A stretch of 64,000 nucleotides of DNA from Desulfuromonas sp. CSMB_57 (GCF_020194955.2 NZ_JAFCIY020000001.1:124001-188000), one strand, 5' to 3'; positions 53,057 to 62,091 are shown, numbered from the stretch's first letter. The notes: generated by a model from the sequence alone, not told the origin. Made by a program: numbers and translations.

Positions 53057-53548
53057 AATGATCCTTTCGTTTCCGTCGAAAGCTCTGTCAGAAATAATGT
53101 TTCAACAAAGGGTTTTGGGGCGCCCGCGCCAAATGACCTGGTGCCCGTGGGACAGCATTCAGGACCCGAATAAGCGTTCATACGAACCTCATTCCGGGGG
53201 TGCGGGAAAGCCTTCTCCGCGGCTGATGAATTATTGCTGTCAAAATTTGTCCTTTGGAAAAGATTACATCTTAGCTTGTCTCAATGTCAATCTTTCTAAT
53301 GTTTTTGCGGTAAGGTAGGTCGCTGACAGTCAACAGCTTGACTCTCCCGGGAATCGGGTGACTCTGAATCCCTTGGGGGTCACGAACCATGATGCCAGCT
53401 TTTCGGTGGAAAAAAATCGGGGCCGGTTATCGTGCCGGCCAAAGCCGATGCGAGCCGGCCCCTGCTGCTCAGCCCTGAGGCCGGAGAAGAGGGCAGGGGG
53501 TACCCTCGTTCCGGCCTCAGGCCCTGCCTGCCGGGGAGGAAAGCCAGG
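53057..53548. other. Intergenic region, structured and partly AT-rich
   Basis: About 490 bases with no supported gene. Sequence from 53220 to 53330 is AT-rich and may contain the promoter of the NUDIX gene. From 53419 to 53463 GGGGCCGG pairs with CCGGCCCC, and from 53474 to 53521 another strong hairpin occurs, giving two adjacent long stems after the end of the next minus-strand gene. Confidence 0.45.
53474..53521 (-). terminator. Hairpin after the basic secreted protein gene
   Basis: CCTGAGGCCGGA pairs with TCCGGCCTCAGG over 12 bases with a 24-base loop, 28 bases beyond the stop. There is no T run, so termination by this hairpin is uncertain. Confidence 0.5.
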
Positions 53549-54037
53549 TTACTTGCGTTTGTTGCCGTGGCCCGGGCCTTTGCCGTTATGGCCCGGTTGC
53601 GGAGCGCCATGGCCCTTGTCCGGGCGAAAGGATTGGCCCCGGTAGTGCTGCCGATCCTTCCGGTAGCGGGCGTATTCGGCTTCGCGCATGCGGACGATCT
53701 CCGTATGGCGACGCTTGGCCAGGCCGGGGGGCAGATGCTTGGGACCCACGCCGCGCCAAGGGCCGTTATAGCTGGGAGCCATGAACCAACCGCCGCCTTG
53801 ATAGGCATAGTAGCGGCCGTCAATATAGACCATGTCGTAAGGAACGCCGACGGCGACATGGAAGCCGAGGGTGCTGGGCGCCAGAAATAGAGGCGGTTCC
53901 TGGATGACGATCGGGGTTCGAGGGCGACTGCCGATATGCAGATTGAGGTCAAAGCCGACATCCGACGCCTGGACCTGCTCAACAGCGGGAGCGGTCAGCA
54001 GGGTGACGGCCAGTAGCAAGGTGACCATACGAAGCAT
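53549..54037 (-). CDS. Basic secreted protein of unknown function
   Basis: A 162-residue protein with a signal peptide (VTLLLAVTLLTAPAVEQVQA). The central segment FHVAVGVPYDMVYIDGRYYAYQGGGWFMAPSYNGPW resembles YXWGXW/WNT repeat-type secreted proteins common in deltaproteobacteria. The tail is rich in Lys, Gly, His and Pro (KGHGAPQPGHNGKGPGHGNKRK is the C-terminal end). GGAGG precedes the ATG at 54037. Function is unknown; envelope or extracellular location is inferred. Confidence 0.75.
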   Translation of the reverse strand: MLRMVTLLLAVTLLTAPAVEQVQASDVGFDLNLHIGSRPRTPIVIQEPPLFLAPSTLGFHVAVGVPYDMVYIDGRYYAYQGGGWFMAPSYNGPWRGVGPKHLPPGLAKRRHTEIVRMREAEYARYRKDRQHYRGQSFRPDKGHGAPQPGHNGKGPGHGNKRK

Positions 54038-54288
54038 GAAAAACCCTCCTTCTTGATGTGGCACCGAAACAGTGACTGAGAAATGCACAAAAAATGCCAA
54101 GGTTGATATTTGCGTCTTTCGTACTTGCGTTCGGTTACCCAGACGGGGAAGGGAATAAAAGGTTTACCTGCTCATGACCTTAAAAGTCACCGACCGGGTC
54201 GGCAGGATGCCCCCGGTTGGCCGATCTGCAAGGCAGGAAATTGGCCGGGATGGAGGTGCGCCAGTACGGAATAGGGCACCGGTTGCGG

Positions 54289-55425
54289 CTAAGGCAACCT
54301 GGTTTTTTCCGGAGTTTCCGCGAAGAAACTGGAGGAGGCGCCGGTCGTCGGTTGCTCGGCGATGCGTTCCGCCAGTTGGGAAACGGCCAGGGCGAAGGCA
54401 ATGGAGCGATTCCAGCGCAACAGGGTGCGAAAATTGTCCGAGACCAGGAACGCCGGGCCCGTTGCGCCATCGGGCAGGAGCAGCGCCAAGCTTCGGTCGT
54501 CAGGCCCGCTTGCTTCTCGAATCCCCAGTTGCCGCCACTCCGAAGGGCTGCGGCGCTGGTCCAGGCCGGCCAGGGACGGGTCGAAACCGGCCGGCCGGCT
54601 GACTTCCATGCCCCAGTTCAGGCCCTTTTTCCAGCCCGCACGCACCAGGTAGTTGGCCGCCGAGGCGAGGATGTCGGCGGGCTCGTTCCAGATGTCGCGC
54701 TGGCCGTCGCCATTGAAATCCACGGCGTAGGCCAGGTAGGAAGACGGCAGAAACTGCACCTGGCCGGTGGCGCCGGCCCAGGAACCACGCAAATCCTCAC
54801 GCTGCAGGTGTTCTTGATCGAGAATGGTCAGGGCGGCCAGCAACTCTTTGCGAAAAAAACTCTGCCGGCGGCCCTGGTAAGCCTGGGTGGCCAAGGCGTC
54901 GACGATGGGATACCGCATCCGGCCCTGCCCGAAGTCGCTCTCGATGGCCCACAGGGCCAGGAGGACGGAGTGCGGAACCCCAAACTTCTCTTCGACTTCC
55001 TGCAACAGATTGGCATGGAGGTCCCGGTGGCGTCGACCTTCCCGGATGCGGTGTTCCGAAACCATGCGCCGCACGTATTCGCTGGTGGCCAGAACGAACT
55101 CGGCCTGTTGCCGGCTGTGGGTCACCACCTGCGGCAGCGGCTGCAGGCCCTGCAAGGCAGCCGCCAAGGTCGAGTCACGGATGCCCAGGGTCCGGGCTTC
55201 CCGGGCCAATTCCTCCAGCCAGGACTGAAAGGCCGGATCCTCCGGTGGTGCGGTTGCAGCCGGCTCAACCGCAATCAGGCGAGGCGACGCAGGCGGTGGT
55301 GGGTCTGCCGTGGTCTTGGCCGCAGGCGGGATGGTTTCCGGAAGGGGTTTGCAGGCACCGATAAGACCCAACAACAGGCCGGCAACCAAGAGAGATGAAA
55401 AACCTCGCGATGCAAAATGATGCAT
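54289..55425 (-). CDS. mltB: Lytic murein transglycosylase B (MltB)
   Basis: A 378-residue lipoprotein (signal then GLIGAC) that cleaves peptidoglycan glycan strands to anhydromuropeptides. The catalytic Glu is in LLALWAIESDFGQG, followed by RQSFFRKELLAAL and GSWAGATGQVQFLPSSYLAYAVDFNGDG. A C-terminal segment lacks the peptidoglycan-binding repeat. AAGGA lies eight bases before the ATG. It is a monocistronic minus-strand gene. Confidence 0.93.
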   Translation of the reverse strand: MHHFASRGFSSLLVAGLLLGLIGACKPLPETIPPAAKTTADPPPPASPRLIAVEPAATAPPEDPAFQSWLEELAREARTLGIRDSTLAAALQGLQPLPQVVTHSRQQAEFVLATSEYVRRMVSEHRIREGRRHRDLHANLLQEVEEKFGVPHSVLLALWAIESDFGQGRMRYPIVDALATQAYQGRRQSFFRKELLAALTILDQEHLQREDLRGSWAGATGQVQFLPSSYLAYAVDFNGDGQRDIWNEPADILASAANYLVRAGWKKGLNWGMEVSRPAGFDPSLAGLDQRRSPSEWRQLGIREASGPDDRSLALLLPDGATGPAFLVSDNFRTLLRWNRSIAFALAVSQLAERIAEQPTTGASSSFFAETPEKTRLP

Positions 55426-55659
55426 TTAATCGTTCCTTGTGATTCGGGGGCATGCAAATCAGCAGCTCTTTCAATGGAAACCGATGAAAAAGGCGGCGGT
55501 TTCCATTTATAAAGGAGCAAAAATCGGGAGTTCGATAAAACGTTGCAGTCCTTGGTCAACCTTGTTATAGTGCCCTCTAAGAATTGATGTGCTCCAAGTA
55601 TCCAACGTGCGGGGCAGTTGGGTATTTGTTGTTATGTGCGGGAGCAGGGAGCGCAGGTT

Positions 55660-56892
55660 ATGGTTCGGTTGAAAAGCCTTTTTCTGACGTTCGGGGATCG
55701 ACGACTTGAAGCCGCCTTTCAACGCTATTACTACGGCATCAGCCTGGCCCGCATCCGCTTCACTTTGCTGCTCGGCATGGTCCTCTATTCCGCCTTCGGG
55801 GTGCTGGATGTCCTGATTGTTCCGGAAATCAGGAGGTTTGCCTGGTCCATCCGGTATCTCGGGGTCTGTCCTCTGCTGGGCCTGCTTTATCTGCTTTCCT
55901 ACCACAAACGCTATTTCCGTATCAAGCGTCTGGCGCATATCCTCGGCTGTCTCGCCAGCGGAGCGGGAATCGTAGCCATGATTTCCCGGCTGCCCATGCC
56001 GGGCAATCTCATCTATTTCATCGGCCTGTTGCTGTGCGTCATGATCTTTTTTTCCTTTGTTCCCGACTTTATCGCCGCCAATGTTGCGGCGTGGGCGGTG
56101 TTTCTTCTCTACCAGTTGGTTCTGCTCAACGGCAGTGATCTGGCCGGCGCCATGGTTTTCAACAACACTTTCGTTCTGCTGACGTTCAATTTCTGCGGCA
56201 TGTTTATCTGCTACTCCCTGGAGCGGCAAATTCGCGCGGAGTTTCTGCAGCGCCGTACCATCGAACGGCAGGCCAGAGAATTGAGCCGGGCGCTGGTGGC
56301 CGTCGACAAGGCTCGTCAGGAAGCCGAGGAGTCCGCCTTGACAGATTCTTTGACCGGTCTGGCCAATCGGCGGCATTTTTTGATCATGACCCGGCAGGAA
56401 TTGGATCGCAAACAGCGGCACCTGCGGGATTTGGCCCTGATTCTACTGGATATCGATCATTTCAAGGAGATCAACGACGCCTACCGTCATCTGGTCGGCG
56501 ATCAGGCCTTGCGGCAGACCGCCGTTGCCATCCAGGCCCTGGTCCGCTCCGCGGATACCGCCTGCCGTTATGGCGGCGATGAATTTGCCGTGCTGTTGCC
56601 GGAAACCAATGCCGCCATGGCCGAGGAGGTCGGTTGGCGTCTGGTACGGGCCATGGCCAAAATGGCCCTGACCACGGATGTGGGGCCGGTGGCCATCAGC
56701 ATCAGTGTCGGCATTGCGGTACTGACGCCCGCTGAAGTCGTGGACGTGGAGACCTTTCTGGATCGGGCCGATGTGGCTTTGTACGCAGCCAAGCAGGAGG
56801 GCCGTAACCGGGTCAAGGTCTGGTCCGCGGACCTCGGCGATTTGGGCCCTGCCGGATCCAATCCTTTCAATCATTACCTGCTGAAGGATTGA
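55660..56892 (+). CDS. Membrane diguanylate cyclase (GGDEF)
   Basis: A 410-residue protein with six hydrophobic helices in the first 205 residues (7TM-like sensor part), a short coiled coil (RQARELSRALVAVDKARQEAEESAL) and a C-terminal GGDEF domain. The cyclase motif is intact (YGGDEFAVLLPET) and the nearby DSLTGLANRRHF and DIDHFKEIND are complete. The upstream RxxD inhibitory site is not obvious. The ATG at 55660 has GGGAG eight bases upstream. A terminator follows, separating it from the FIST operon. Confidence 0.92.
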   Translation: MVRLKSLFLTFGDRRLEAAFQRYYYGISLARIRFTLLLGMVLYSAFGVLDVLIVPEIRRFAWSIRYLGVCPLLGLLYLLSYHKRYFRIKRLAHILGCLASGAGIVAMISRLPMPGNLIYFIGLLLCVMIFFSFVPDFIAANVAAWAVFLLYQLVLLNGSDLAGAMVFNNTFVLLTFNFCGMFICYSLERQIRAEFLQRRTIERQARELSRALVAVDKARQEAEESALTDSLTGLANRRHFLIMTRQELDRKQRHLRDLALILLDIDHFKEINDAYRHLVGDQALRQTAVAIQALVRSADTACRYGGDEFAVLLPETNAAMAEEVGWRLVRAMAKMALTTDVGPVAISISVGIAVLTPAEVVDVETFLDRADVALYAAKQEGRNRVKVWSADLGDLGPAGSNPFNHYLLKD

Positions 56893-56930
56893 TGTCGGAT
56901 TTTAGATGCCTTTGTTCAGCGGCCCCAAGT

Positions 56931-56964
56931 GCCCGTCTTGCCCGGTCCGGAGACGGGCCTTTTT
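56931..56964 (+). terminator. Rho-independent terminator of the GGDEF gene
   Basis: GCCCGTCT pairs with AGACGGGC around a 12-base loop, followed by CTTTTT. Confidence 0.85.
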
Positions 56965-57207
56965 GTGTCAAAATCTTGCCCTTTGTGTCGATAGTGAACG
57001 TATTTCTGATATTGGGAAAGCGTTTTTGTCAAATTTTTGAAATTTTTAAAAAAGTGTTTGACATTACTTTTTAGATATGTAATTTCTTCAATTATGTATG
57101 AACTTATTTGCCGGTACTTAGTTCTTTGCTACTGCAAGACGGCTTGATCTTGCCGTTCTGGAACCAGGTTTTACGGTATCTGCCGAAGTTTGATAAGGAG
57201 GCCAGCT
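56965..57207. other. AT-rich leader region of the FIST operon
   Basis: About 240 bases with no gene. It is AT-rich from 56995 to 57100, contains the predicted promoter at 57058-57085 and runs into the ribosome site AAGGAGG of the FIST gene. Confidence 0.5.
57058..57085 (+). promoter_or_regulatory. Predicted promoter of the FIST-roadblock operon
   Basis: TTGACA (57058-57063), 16-base spacer and TAATTT (57080-57085). An A/T-rich run directly upstream of the -35 resembles an UP element. Transcription would start about 115 bases before the first gene. Confidence 0.5.
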
Positions 57208-58560
57208 GTGGCGGGAAAAATTCGGGAAATGATCGATACCATCATTCAGCAACGGGCCGGCGGCAATCCGATGCTGGAGCGCATCGTCAAGACCAAACTC
57301 ATCCTCAAAGGGATCAACCCGGCTCGTTTCACGCCACAGTCCGAGGATGATCCGACGGTTATGGCCTGTCTCGAGCAGTTTCTACAGGACTTACAGGGGG
57401 CGCCGGCGACCCAGGGTGCTCCCACCGCTGCTGTCGGCAGCGGTGCGGATGGCGAGTACTTTCATGTGGCCTGTTCCACCCAGACCGATTTGGCTGCCAG
57501 CGTAGCGGAAATAGCCGGACGGCTACAGCCCTGCAAGCCGGCCATGGTCCTGTTTTTTGCCGCCAGTCGTTTTGCGCCCGACGCCGTGGGCCGGCAGATG
57601 CAGGCGGCTTTTCCCGGTTCCCAGGTATTCGGCTGTTCCACTTCGGGAGAGTTGATGAGCGGCCGCATGCTTGATGGCGGCATGGTTGCCATGGCCTTTC
57701 ATCGACGGGCAGCGGGGGATGTTCGGGTGGAAGTGGTCGAAGGGCTGTCCAATGACCACGCCTTGCATAATGCCTTCGCTTCCTTTGCCAAACATTATCG
57801 AACCCCGGTAGCGGCCATGGATCCTGATGCCTACGTCGGACTGGTGTTGGTCGATGGCCTGCGCGGCGCCGAGGAACAGTTGATGGAAACCATCGGCGAT
57901 TTAACCGATGTCACGTTTGTCGGGGGCTCGGCCGGCGATGATCTGCAATTTTCCGCTACCCACGTTTATGCCAACGGCCGTTCCTATACCGATGCGGCGG
58001 TGTTGGCGCTGATGCGACCGGAGATCGGATTTTCCTTCATCAAGACCCAGAGCTTTCGGTCCTTGAATAAAACCTTGCGGGTCACCTGGGCGGATGAAGC
58101 CCGTCGCGAGGTGCTGGAGTTCGACGATCGGCCGGCCGCCGAAGCATACGCCGACGCCCTCGGTACCAGTGTCGAACAGGCCCCCGATTATTTCATGCGC
58201 AATCCGCTGGGGTTGATTGTTGAAGGCGAACCTTTCGTTCGCAGCCCGCAGCAGATCAAAGGCGGCACCATGTCCTTCTATTGCAGCATCCGGGAGGGCA
58301 TGGAACTCTCCCTGCTGGAATCGGGGAATATCGTCCAAGATACTAAAGTGGCGCTTGAAGAGGCCAAGCGGCGTATGGGAAGCATTTCCGCCGTGGTTAA
58401 TTTCAACTGCATTCTTCGAACCTTGGAACTGAAACAAAAACAGCTTACCGAAGACTATGGTGCCTTGTTTTCCGATATTCCCATGATCGGTTTCAGCACC
58501 TACGGGGAACAGTATATCGGGCATATCAATCAAACGGCCACCATGCTGGTTTTCAAGTAG
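57208..58560 (+). CDS. FIST-domain sensor protein
   Basis: A 450-residue cytoplasmic protein with FIST_N (about 90-280) and FIST_C (about 290-430) domains, which are predicted to bind small ligands such as amino acids. Signatures include VLFFAASRFAPDAVGRQMQAAFPGSQVFGCSTSGE, DVTFVGGSAGDDLQF and the C-terminal IPMIGFSTYGEQYIG. An additional N-terminal helical segment of about 65 residues (KIREMIDTIIQQRAGGNPML) precedes FIST_N. The GTG at 57208 follows AAGGAGG by seven bases. It is the first gene of a six-gene operon. No output domain (histidine kinase or GGDEF) is fused to it, so its signal must pass to partner proteins. Confidence 0.92.
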   Translation: MAGKIREMIDTIIQQRAGGNPMLERIVKTKLILKGINPARFTPQSEDDPTVMACLEQFLQDLQGAPATQGAPTAAVGSGADGEYFHVACSTQTDLAASVAEIAGRLQPCKPAMVLFFAASRFAPDAVGRQMQAAFPGSQVFGCSTSGELMSGRMLDGGMVAMAFHRRAAGDVRVEVVEGLSNDHALHNAFASFAKHYRTPVAAMDPDAYVGLVLVDGLRGAEEQLMETIGDLTDVTFVGGSAGDDLQFSATHVYANGRSYTDAAVLALMRPEIGFSFIKTQSFRSLNKTLRVTWADEARREVLEFDDRPAAEAYADALGTSVEQAPDYFMRNPLGLIVEGEPFVRSPQQIKGGTMSFYCSIREGMELSLLESGNIVQDTKVALEEAKRRMGSISAVVNFNCILRTLELKQKQLTEDYGALFSDIPMIGFSTYGEQYIGHINQTATMLVFK

Positions 58561-58631
58561 TCAATCCGCTTCAGGCGGCATGCACTGGCCTGCAGGTTTT
58601 CACCTTAGCCGGTTCTCGACAGGATTGATGT

Positions 58632-59408
58632 ATGAGCGATCAGTTTAAGCAGATACTGAGTTTGGAGCAGAAAGACGGCGGGCTGAAGGGGGATCTCTCA
58701 TCCACCAATATCGCCGACCTGCTGCAGTTTCTTTCCTCAAGCTCGAAGAAGGGTGTCATCAAGGTGGTGCGGCACCCCGACAAGGAGCAGGGACAAGTCT
58801 ATTTCGACGGCGGGGAGTTGGTATCCGCAACTTCCGGCAAGTTGACGGGGCTGACGGGATTCGCCGATCTGCTCGGCTGGCAGGAAGGTTCTTTTCGTTT
58901 TTTTCCGGGTGTTGATGCCCAGAACAGAACCGTCGGGCTGTCCGTTCAGCATGCCATTCTTGAGGCCATGGTGTCCATGGATCACGGAGCCGGTAATGTC
59001 AGGGAGCAGACTGCGGCCGTGATGGAAGAAAGGGGTAAGGATATGGAACAAGCCGTCAGGGGAGCAACCGAGGTCATGAATGATCTGCTGGAGGTCCCCG
59101 GAATCGATGCGGTGGTGATCGTCGGTCGGGATGGGTTCGTCATCGATTCCACCGGCAGCAGTCTGCGGGTGAACATCGACGTGCTCGGCGCTTCTCTGGC
59201 TCATGCGGTCAACGGCATCGAAGAAATGGGTTCGGAATTGAGTATCGATCACTTCCAGGACCTGTTCATCGAATATGGCCGTTCGGTCATCATGTGCAAA
59301 CCGGTGGGGGATGCCATTGCCGCGGTGGTGACGCCGGATGCCTCGAAGTTGGGCATTATCCGCCATAAAACCAAGAAACTGTTTCTTGAGTTGGGACAGT
59401 CCTTCTAG
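58632..59408 (+). CDS. DUF4388 (PATAN-like) + roadblock/LC7 protein
   Basis: A 258-residue protein with an N-terminal DUF4388 domain (LKGDLSSTNIADLLQFLSSSSKKGVIKVV, VYFDGGELVSA) of about 15-110 and a C-terminal roadblock/LC7 domain (about 140-255; LEVPGIDAVVIVGRDGFVIDST). In Myxococcus, roadblock proteins such as MglB act on the MglA GTPase, and DUF4388 occurs with response regulators and polarity proteins. No MglA gene is in the window. It follows the FIST gene and precedes the two V4R-like genes. Confidence 0.9.
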   Translation: MSDQFKQILSLEQKDGGLKGDLSSTNIADLLQFLSSSSKKGVIKVVRHPDKEQGQVYFDGGELVSATSGKLTGLTGFADLLGWQEGSFRFFPGVDAQNRTVGLSVQHAILEAMVSMDHGAGNVREQTAAVMEERGKDMEQAVRGATEVMNDLLEVPGIDAVVIVGRDGFVIDSTGSSLRVNIDVLGASLAHAVNGIEEMGSELSIDHFQDLFIEYGRSVIMCKPVGDAIAAVVTPDASKLGIIRHKTKKLFLELGQSF

Positions 59409-59420
59409 GAGGGTGAGCAA

Positions 59421-59936
59421 GTGTCTTTGGAATTGAATTTTTCTTTGGATGACAAGACCTTTCGGAATTTTTTGAACGGTCATCCGGTGGTGCGGCATTC
59501 TCACCATTACCTGTGCCTGATTACCAAGCTGGTGGAGGATTTGAGCGATATCGGCGGGCCGCAAATTTTGGCCGAAGTGGTGGAGGATTCCATTCGAACC
59601 GTGCTGGACGATTATTTCCAGCAACAGGGAACCCTGTCCGAAGACGAGCGGATGCGTATCGGTGAAGCCTATTTCGCCACCTTCGGCCTTGGCAAAATGG
59701 CGGCTTCCGGCGACCGTACGGGTGGCGAAGTGCGTTTACAGCGCTCCCATCTCGATGAAGGATGGCGCATGAAATGGGGGGAGCGGGACCGGCCGGTCAA
59801 TTACCTTGCCTGCGGTTTTGCGGCTGCCCTGTTCGGCGCGGCTTTCGGCCTGCCGGCCAGAAGTTTTGCGGTCACGGAACAGGAAGGGATGGTCATGGGA
59901 GCGCCGGAGAGTCGGTTCATCGTCCGGGCTGCTTGA
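59421..59936 (+). CDS. V4R-like domain protein, first copy
   Basis: A 171-residue protein. The C-terminal half resembles V4R (4-vinyl reductase-type) small-molecule-binding domains: FGLGKMAASGDRTGGEVRLQRSHLDEGW, then YLACGFAAALFGAAFGLPARSFAVTEQEG and MGAPESRFIV. An N-terminal His cluster (VVRHSHHYLCL) could bind metal. GTG start at 59421 with GGAGG eight bases upstream, twelve bases after the previous stop. Family assignment rests on motif spacing, so moderate confidence. Confidence 0.65.
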   Translation: MSLELNFSLDDKTFRNFLNGHPVVRHSHHYLCLITKLVEDLSDIGGPQILAEVVEDSIRTVLDDYFQQQGTLSEDERMRIGEAYFATFGLGKMAASGDRTGGEVRLQRSHLDEGWRMKWGERDRPVNYLACGFAAALFGAAFGLPARSFAVTEQEGMVMGAPESRFIVRAA

Positions 59937-59951
59937 GGAAGGAATGAAATA

Positions 59952-60533
59952 ATGACGGTAATGCGCGACACCGTGGTGAAGAGCCTGGCCAAGGTAACGG
60001 TCCAGGGGGATGAAAACGGCCTGATTCCCGAATATGAAGTGTTGGTCAATCTGCTGCCGGTTGCCTTGCTGAACAGCTTTGCCGAACGGATTATGGCCGC
60101 GGCGCCGCCGGAGCGTAAAGCCGAGGTTGAGGCCGGACTGGTGCGGGCGGCCTATGAATGCGGTTATCATACGGGCTGCGGCATCATTACCTCCGAATCT
60201 TTTAATGAAGCGGTCATGCCCATGGTCACCGAAGGGGCCAAGGACATTCTGCGCGGCGCCTATGCGGCCTTTACCGCCTGGGGCTGGGCCAAAGCCGGCA
60301 TCGTACAGCTCAAGGAAGGTGAGCGGATGGTTATCCGAGCCTTTGATTATTACGAGGCGGACAGCGGCGGGGAAGGGTTGCGAGCCTACATGTTTCGGGG
60401 GTTGAGTCAGGCCTTTTTCGACCTGGCTTATGCCGATCCCTACCCGGACGGCATGGATACCTATGTCTGTCAGCAGACCAAGGGGCTTGAAGTCGGAGAT
60501 CCCTATGGCGAGTTCATCGTCACCAAAAAATAG
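59952..60533 (+). CDS. V4R-like domain protein, second copy
   Basis: A 193-residue protein with the same C-terminal layout as the preceding gene (AFTAWGWAKAGIVQLKEGERMVIRAFDYYEA, then YMFRGLSQAFFDLAYA and CQQTKGLEVGDPYGEFIV). It has an extra N-terminal region and two Cys residues in YECGYHTGCGI. V4R domains bind hydrocarbons, haem-like or other small ligands and often act as sensors. The two copies are adjacent paralogues that could heterodimerise. The ATG follows GAAGGA. Confidence 0.65.
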   Translation: MTVMRDTVVKSLAKVTVQGDENGLIPEYEVLVNLLPVALLNSFAERIMAAAPPERKAEVEAGLVRAAYECGYHTGCGIITSESFNEAVMPMVTEGAKDILRGAYAAFTAWGWAKAGIVQLKEGERMVIRAFDYYEADSGGEGLRAYMFRGLSQAFFDLAYADPYPDGMDTYVCQQTKGLEVGDPYGEFIVTKK

Positions 60534-60634
60534 CGCCTATCCTGCCAAGGATTTCTCCGGGATTAGCGCAGATAACGGGTGACGGCAGTCGCAAGGCGGC
60601 ACTTCCGTCGTCATATCCGGAAGCGGAGCAAAAG

Positions 60635-61450
60635 ATGTCCAACGTTATTTCCATTGTGAGTTCAAAAGGCGGAGCGGGCAAGACGACCGTGGCTCTCAAC
60701 CTGGCGGTGGCGCTGGCCGAGAGTCGGGAGCCGACTCTGCTCATCGACGTGGACCCTCTGGGTGGTATCGGTTTTTCCCTGGCCCGCAGCGATACGGAGT
60801 GGAAAGGGTTGGCGGAATGCCTGGTGCAGGAAGCAGCCATCGGCGAAGTGGTCATGCCGACCAAACTGCCCGGTCTCTCCATCTTGCCGCGCGGGCGTCT
60901 GGACCCTCTGGATGTGGCCGCCTATGAACAGGCGCTTCACTCATCATCGGTTCTGGAGGACGTGCTCGCCGCCGTTGCCGGCGACTATCGCTACATAATC
61001 ATCGACACTCCGTCGGGGCTAGGTCAGATTACCCGTATGGCTCTGTCCGTCAGCGACTTTGCTCTGCTGCCCCTGCAGGCCGAGCCCATGGCGCTGCGGG
61101 CCATTACCCAGACCCTGCGGGTCCTGCAACATGTGCGTGAAGAGGAAAACCCCGATTTGCACCTGCTCGGCATCCTCGCCGTGATGGTGGAGTTGAGCCG
61201 GGATGTTTCTTTTTCCATCATGAATACGGCCTGGTCCTCCCTCAGCGGGGTGCTGGAAACCTACATACCCCGTGCGGAAGTGTTCAGCATGGCCAGTGAG
61301 AAGGGGTTGCCGGTGGCCTTTCTGCCAGGGAAATATCCACCCGAAGCGGCGCGCTTCGATATTCTGGCCAATGAGGTGAAAGGCCTGATTCACAGCCTGG
61401 GTGGCGAGACAGGAGACGACCATGAAAGACCGCAACGTGAACTCGTATGA
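60635..61450 (+). CDS. ParA/MinD-family ATPase
   Basis: A 271-residue deviant Walker ATPase. Deviant Walker A is SSKGGAGKTTVALNLA (signature Lys11, catalytic Lys16). Walker A' is LIDVDPLGG, and the third motif is YIIIDTPSGLGQITRMAL. There is no ParB or chromosome-partition partner in the window. MinD-like C-terminal amphipathic helix is not evident. In this operon it could position the roadblock/V4R/FIST proteins in the cell. It overlaps the next gene by 29 bases. Confidence 0.9.
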   Translation: MSNVISIVSSKGGAGKTTVALNLAVALAESREPTLLIDVDPLGGIGFSLARSDTEWKGLAECLVQEAAIGEVVMPTKLPGLSILPRGRLDPLDVAAYEQALHSSSVLEDVLAAVAGDYRYIIIDTPSGLGQITRMALSVSDFALLPLQAEPMALRAITQTLRVLQHVREEENPDLHLLGILAVMVELSRDVSFSIMNTAWSSLSGVLETYIPRAEVFSMASEKGLPVAFLPGKYPPEAARFDILANEVKGLIHSLGGETGDDHERPQRELV

Positions 61451-62015
61451 CCTGAAGCAGGCGCAGCAGATCCTCAGTGCCCTGGCTCCGGCTGCCGTGA
61501 CCGTTGCCCGCAAGAAGGCCGCCATTCAGGCACAGGCCGCTTTTCTGAAGTTTCCCCAGCGGCCGATGCAGGCCCTCTCCGGTTCCGTCTCGGTGGCCTG
61601 CCCGACGACCGCCGCCGGCCAAGCCGAGCAGCTTGCGCCGCCGGAGACTATCAGAACATGGGATGACTGCATTCGCTGGTGCCTGGAAGCAACCCGGTCC
61701 CATGCTGCTTTTGTGGTGGATTCCCAGGGATTTATCATCGCCAGTCAGGGGCTGATTCCCGAGGCCGGCTTCGAATGCACCGGGGCCGAAATGATCTGCT
61801 CCCTGGAGCAGTTGGAGCGTATCGATCCGGAAGCCGGAAAGTTGCTCTGGATCGATCTGGACTACGGCCAACGGCGCATTGCCGGCCTGGTAACGCCTTC
61901 GAATACGGCCGAGTATTTTATCGTTGGCCTGGTATCGCCGGATTCATTCCGGTTTTTTGCCCACAAGGCCCTCATCACCAGCAAGATCCTGGAAAACCTG
62001 CCCCATATCGATTAG
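61422..62015 (+). CDS. Roadblock/LC7-like protein
   Basis: A 197-residue protein with a predicted disordered, Ala/Pro-rich N-terminus (about 1-80) and a C-terminal roadblock-like domain (WDDCIRWCLEATRSHAAFVVDSQGFIIASQGL, then RRIAGLVTPSNTAEYFIVGLV). The core beta-helix pattern fits roadblock/LC7 although sequence similarity is weak. The ATG at 61422 follows AGGAG by six bases within the end of the ParA-like gene, so the two are translationally coupled. It is the last gene of the operon. Confidence 0.75.
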   Translation: MKDRNVNSYDLKQAQQILSALAPAAVTVARKKAAIQAQAAFLKFPQRPMQALSGSVSVACPTTAAGQAEQLAPPETIRTWDDCIRWCLEATRSHAAFVVDSQGFIIASQGLIPEAGFECTGAEMICSLEQLERIDPEAGKLLWIDLDYGQRRIAGLVTPSNTAEYFIVGLVSPDSFRFFAHKALITSKILENLPHID

Positions 62016-62037
62016 TCGCTAAAAAAAGGAAATGCAG

Positions 62038-62068
62038 GCAGGCTGTCGCGCGACAGCCTGCTTTCTTT
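62038..62068. terminator. Bidirectional terminator between operon end and GGDEF-EAL gene
   Basis: A perfect 24-base palindrome (GCAGGCTGTCGC and its complement) at 62038-62061, followed by TTTCTTTC on the plus side. The facing gene stops at 62092. Confidence 0.85.
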
Positions 62069-62091
62069 CATTTAGGTGTGCTTGCCCCACT

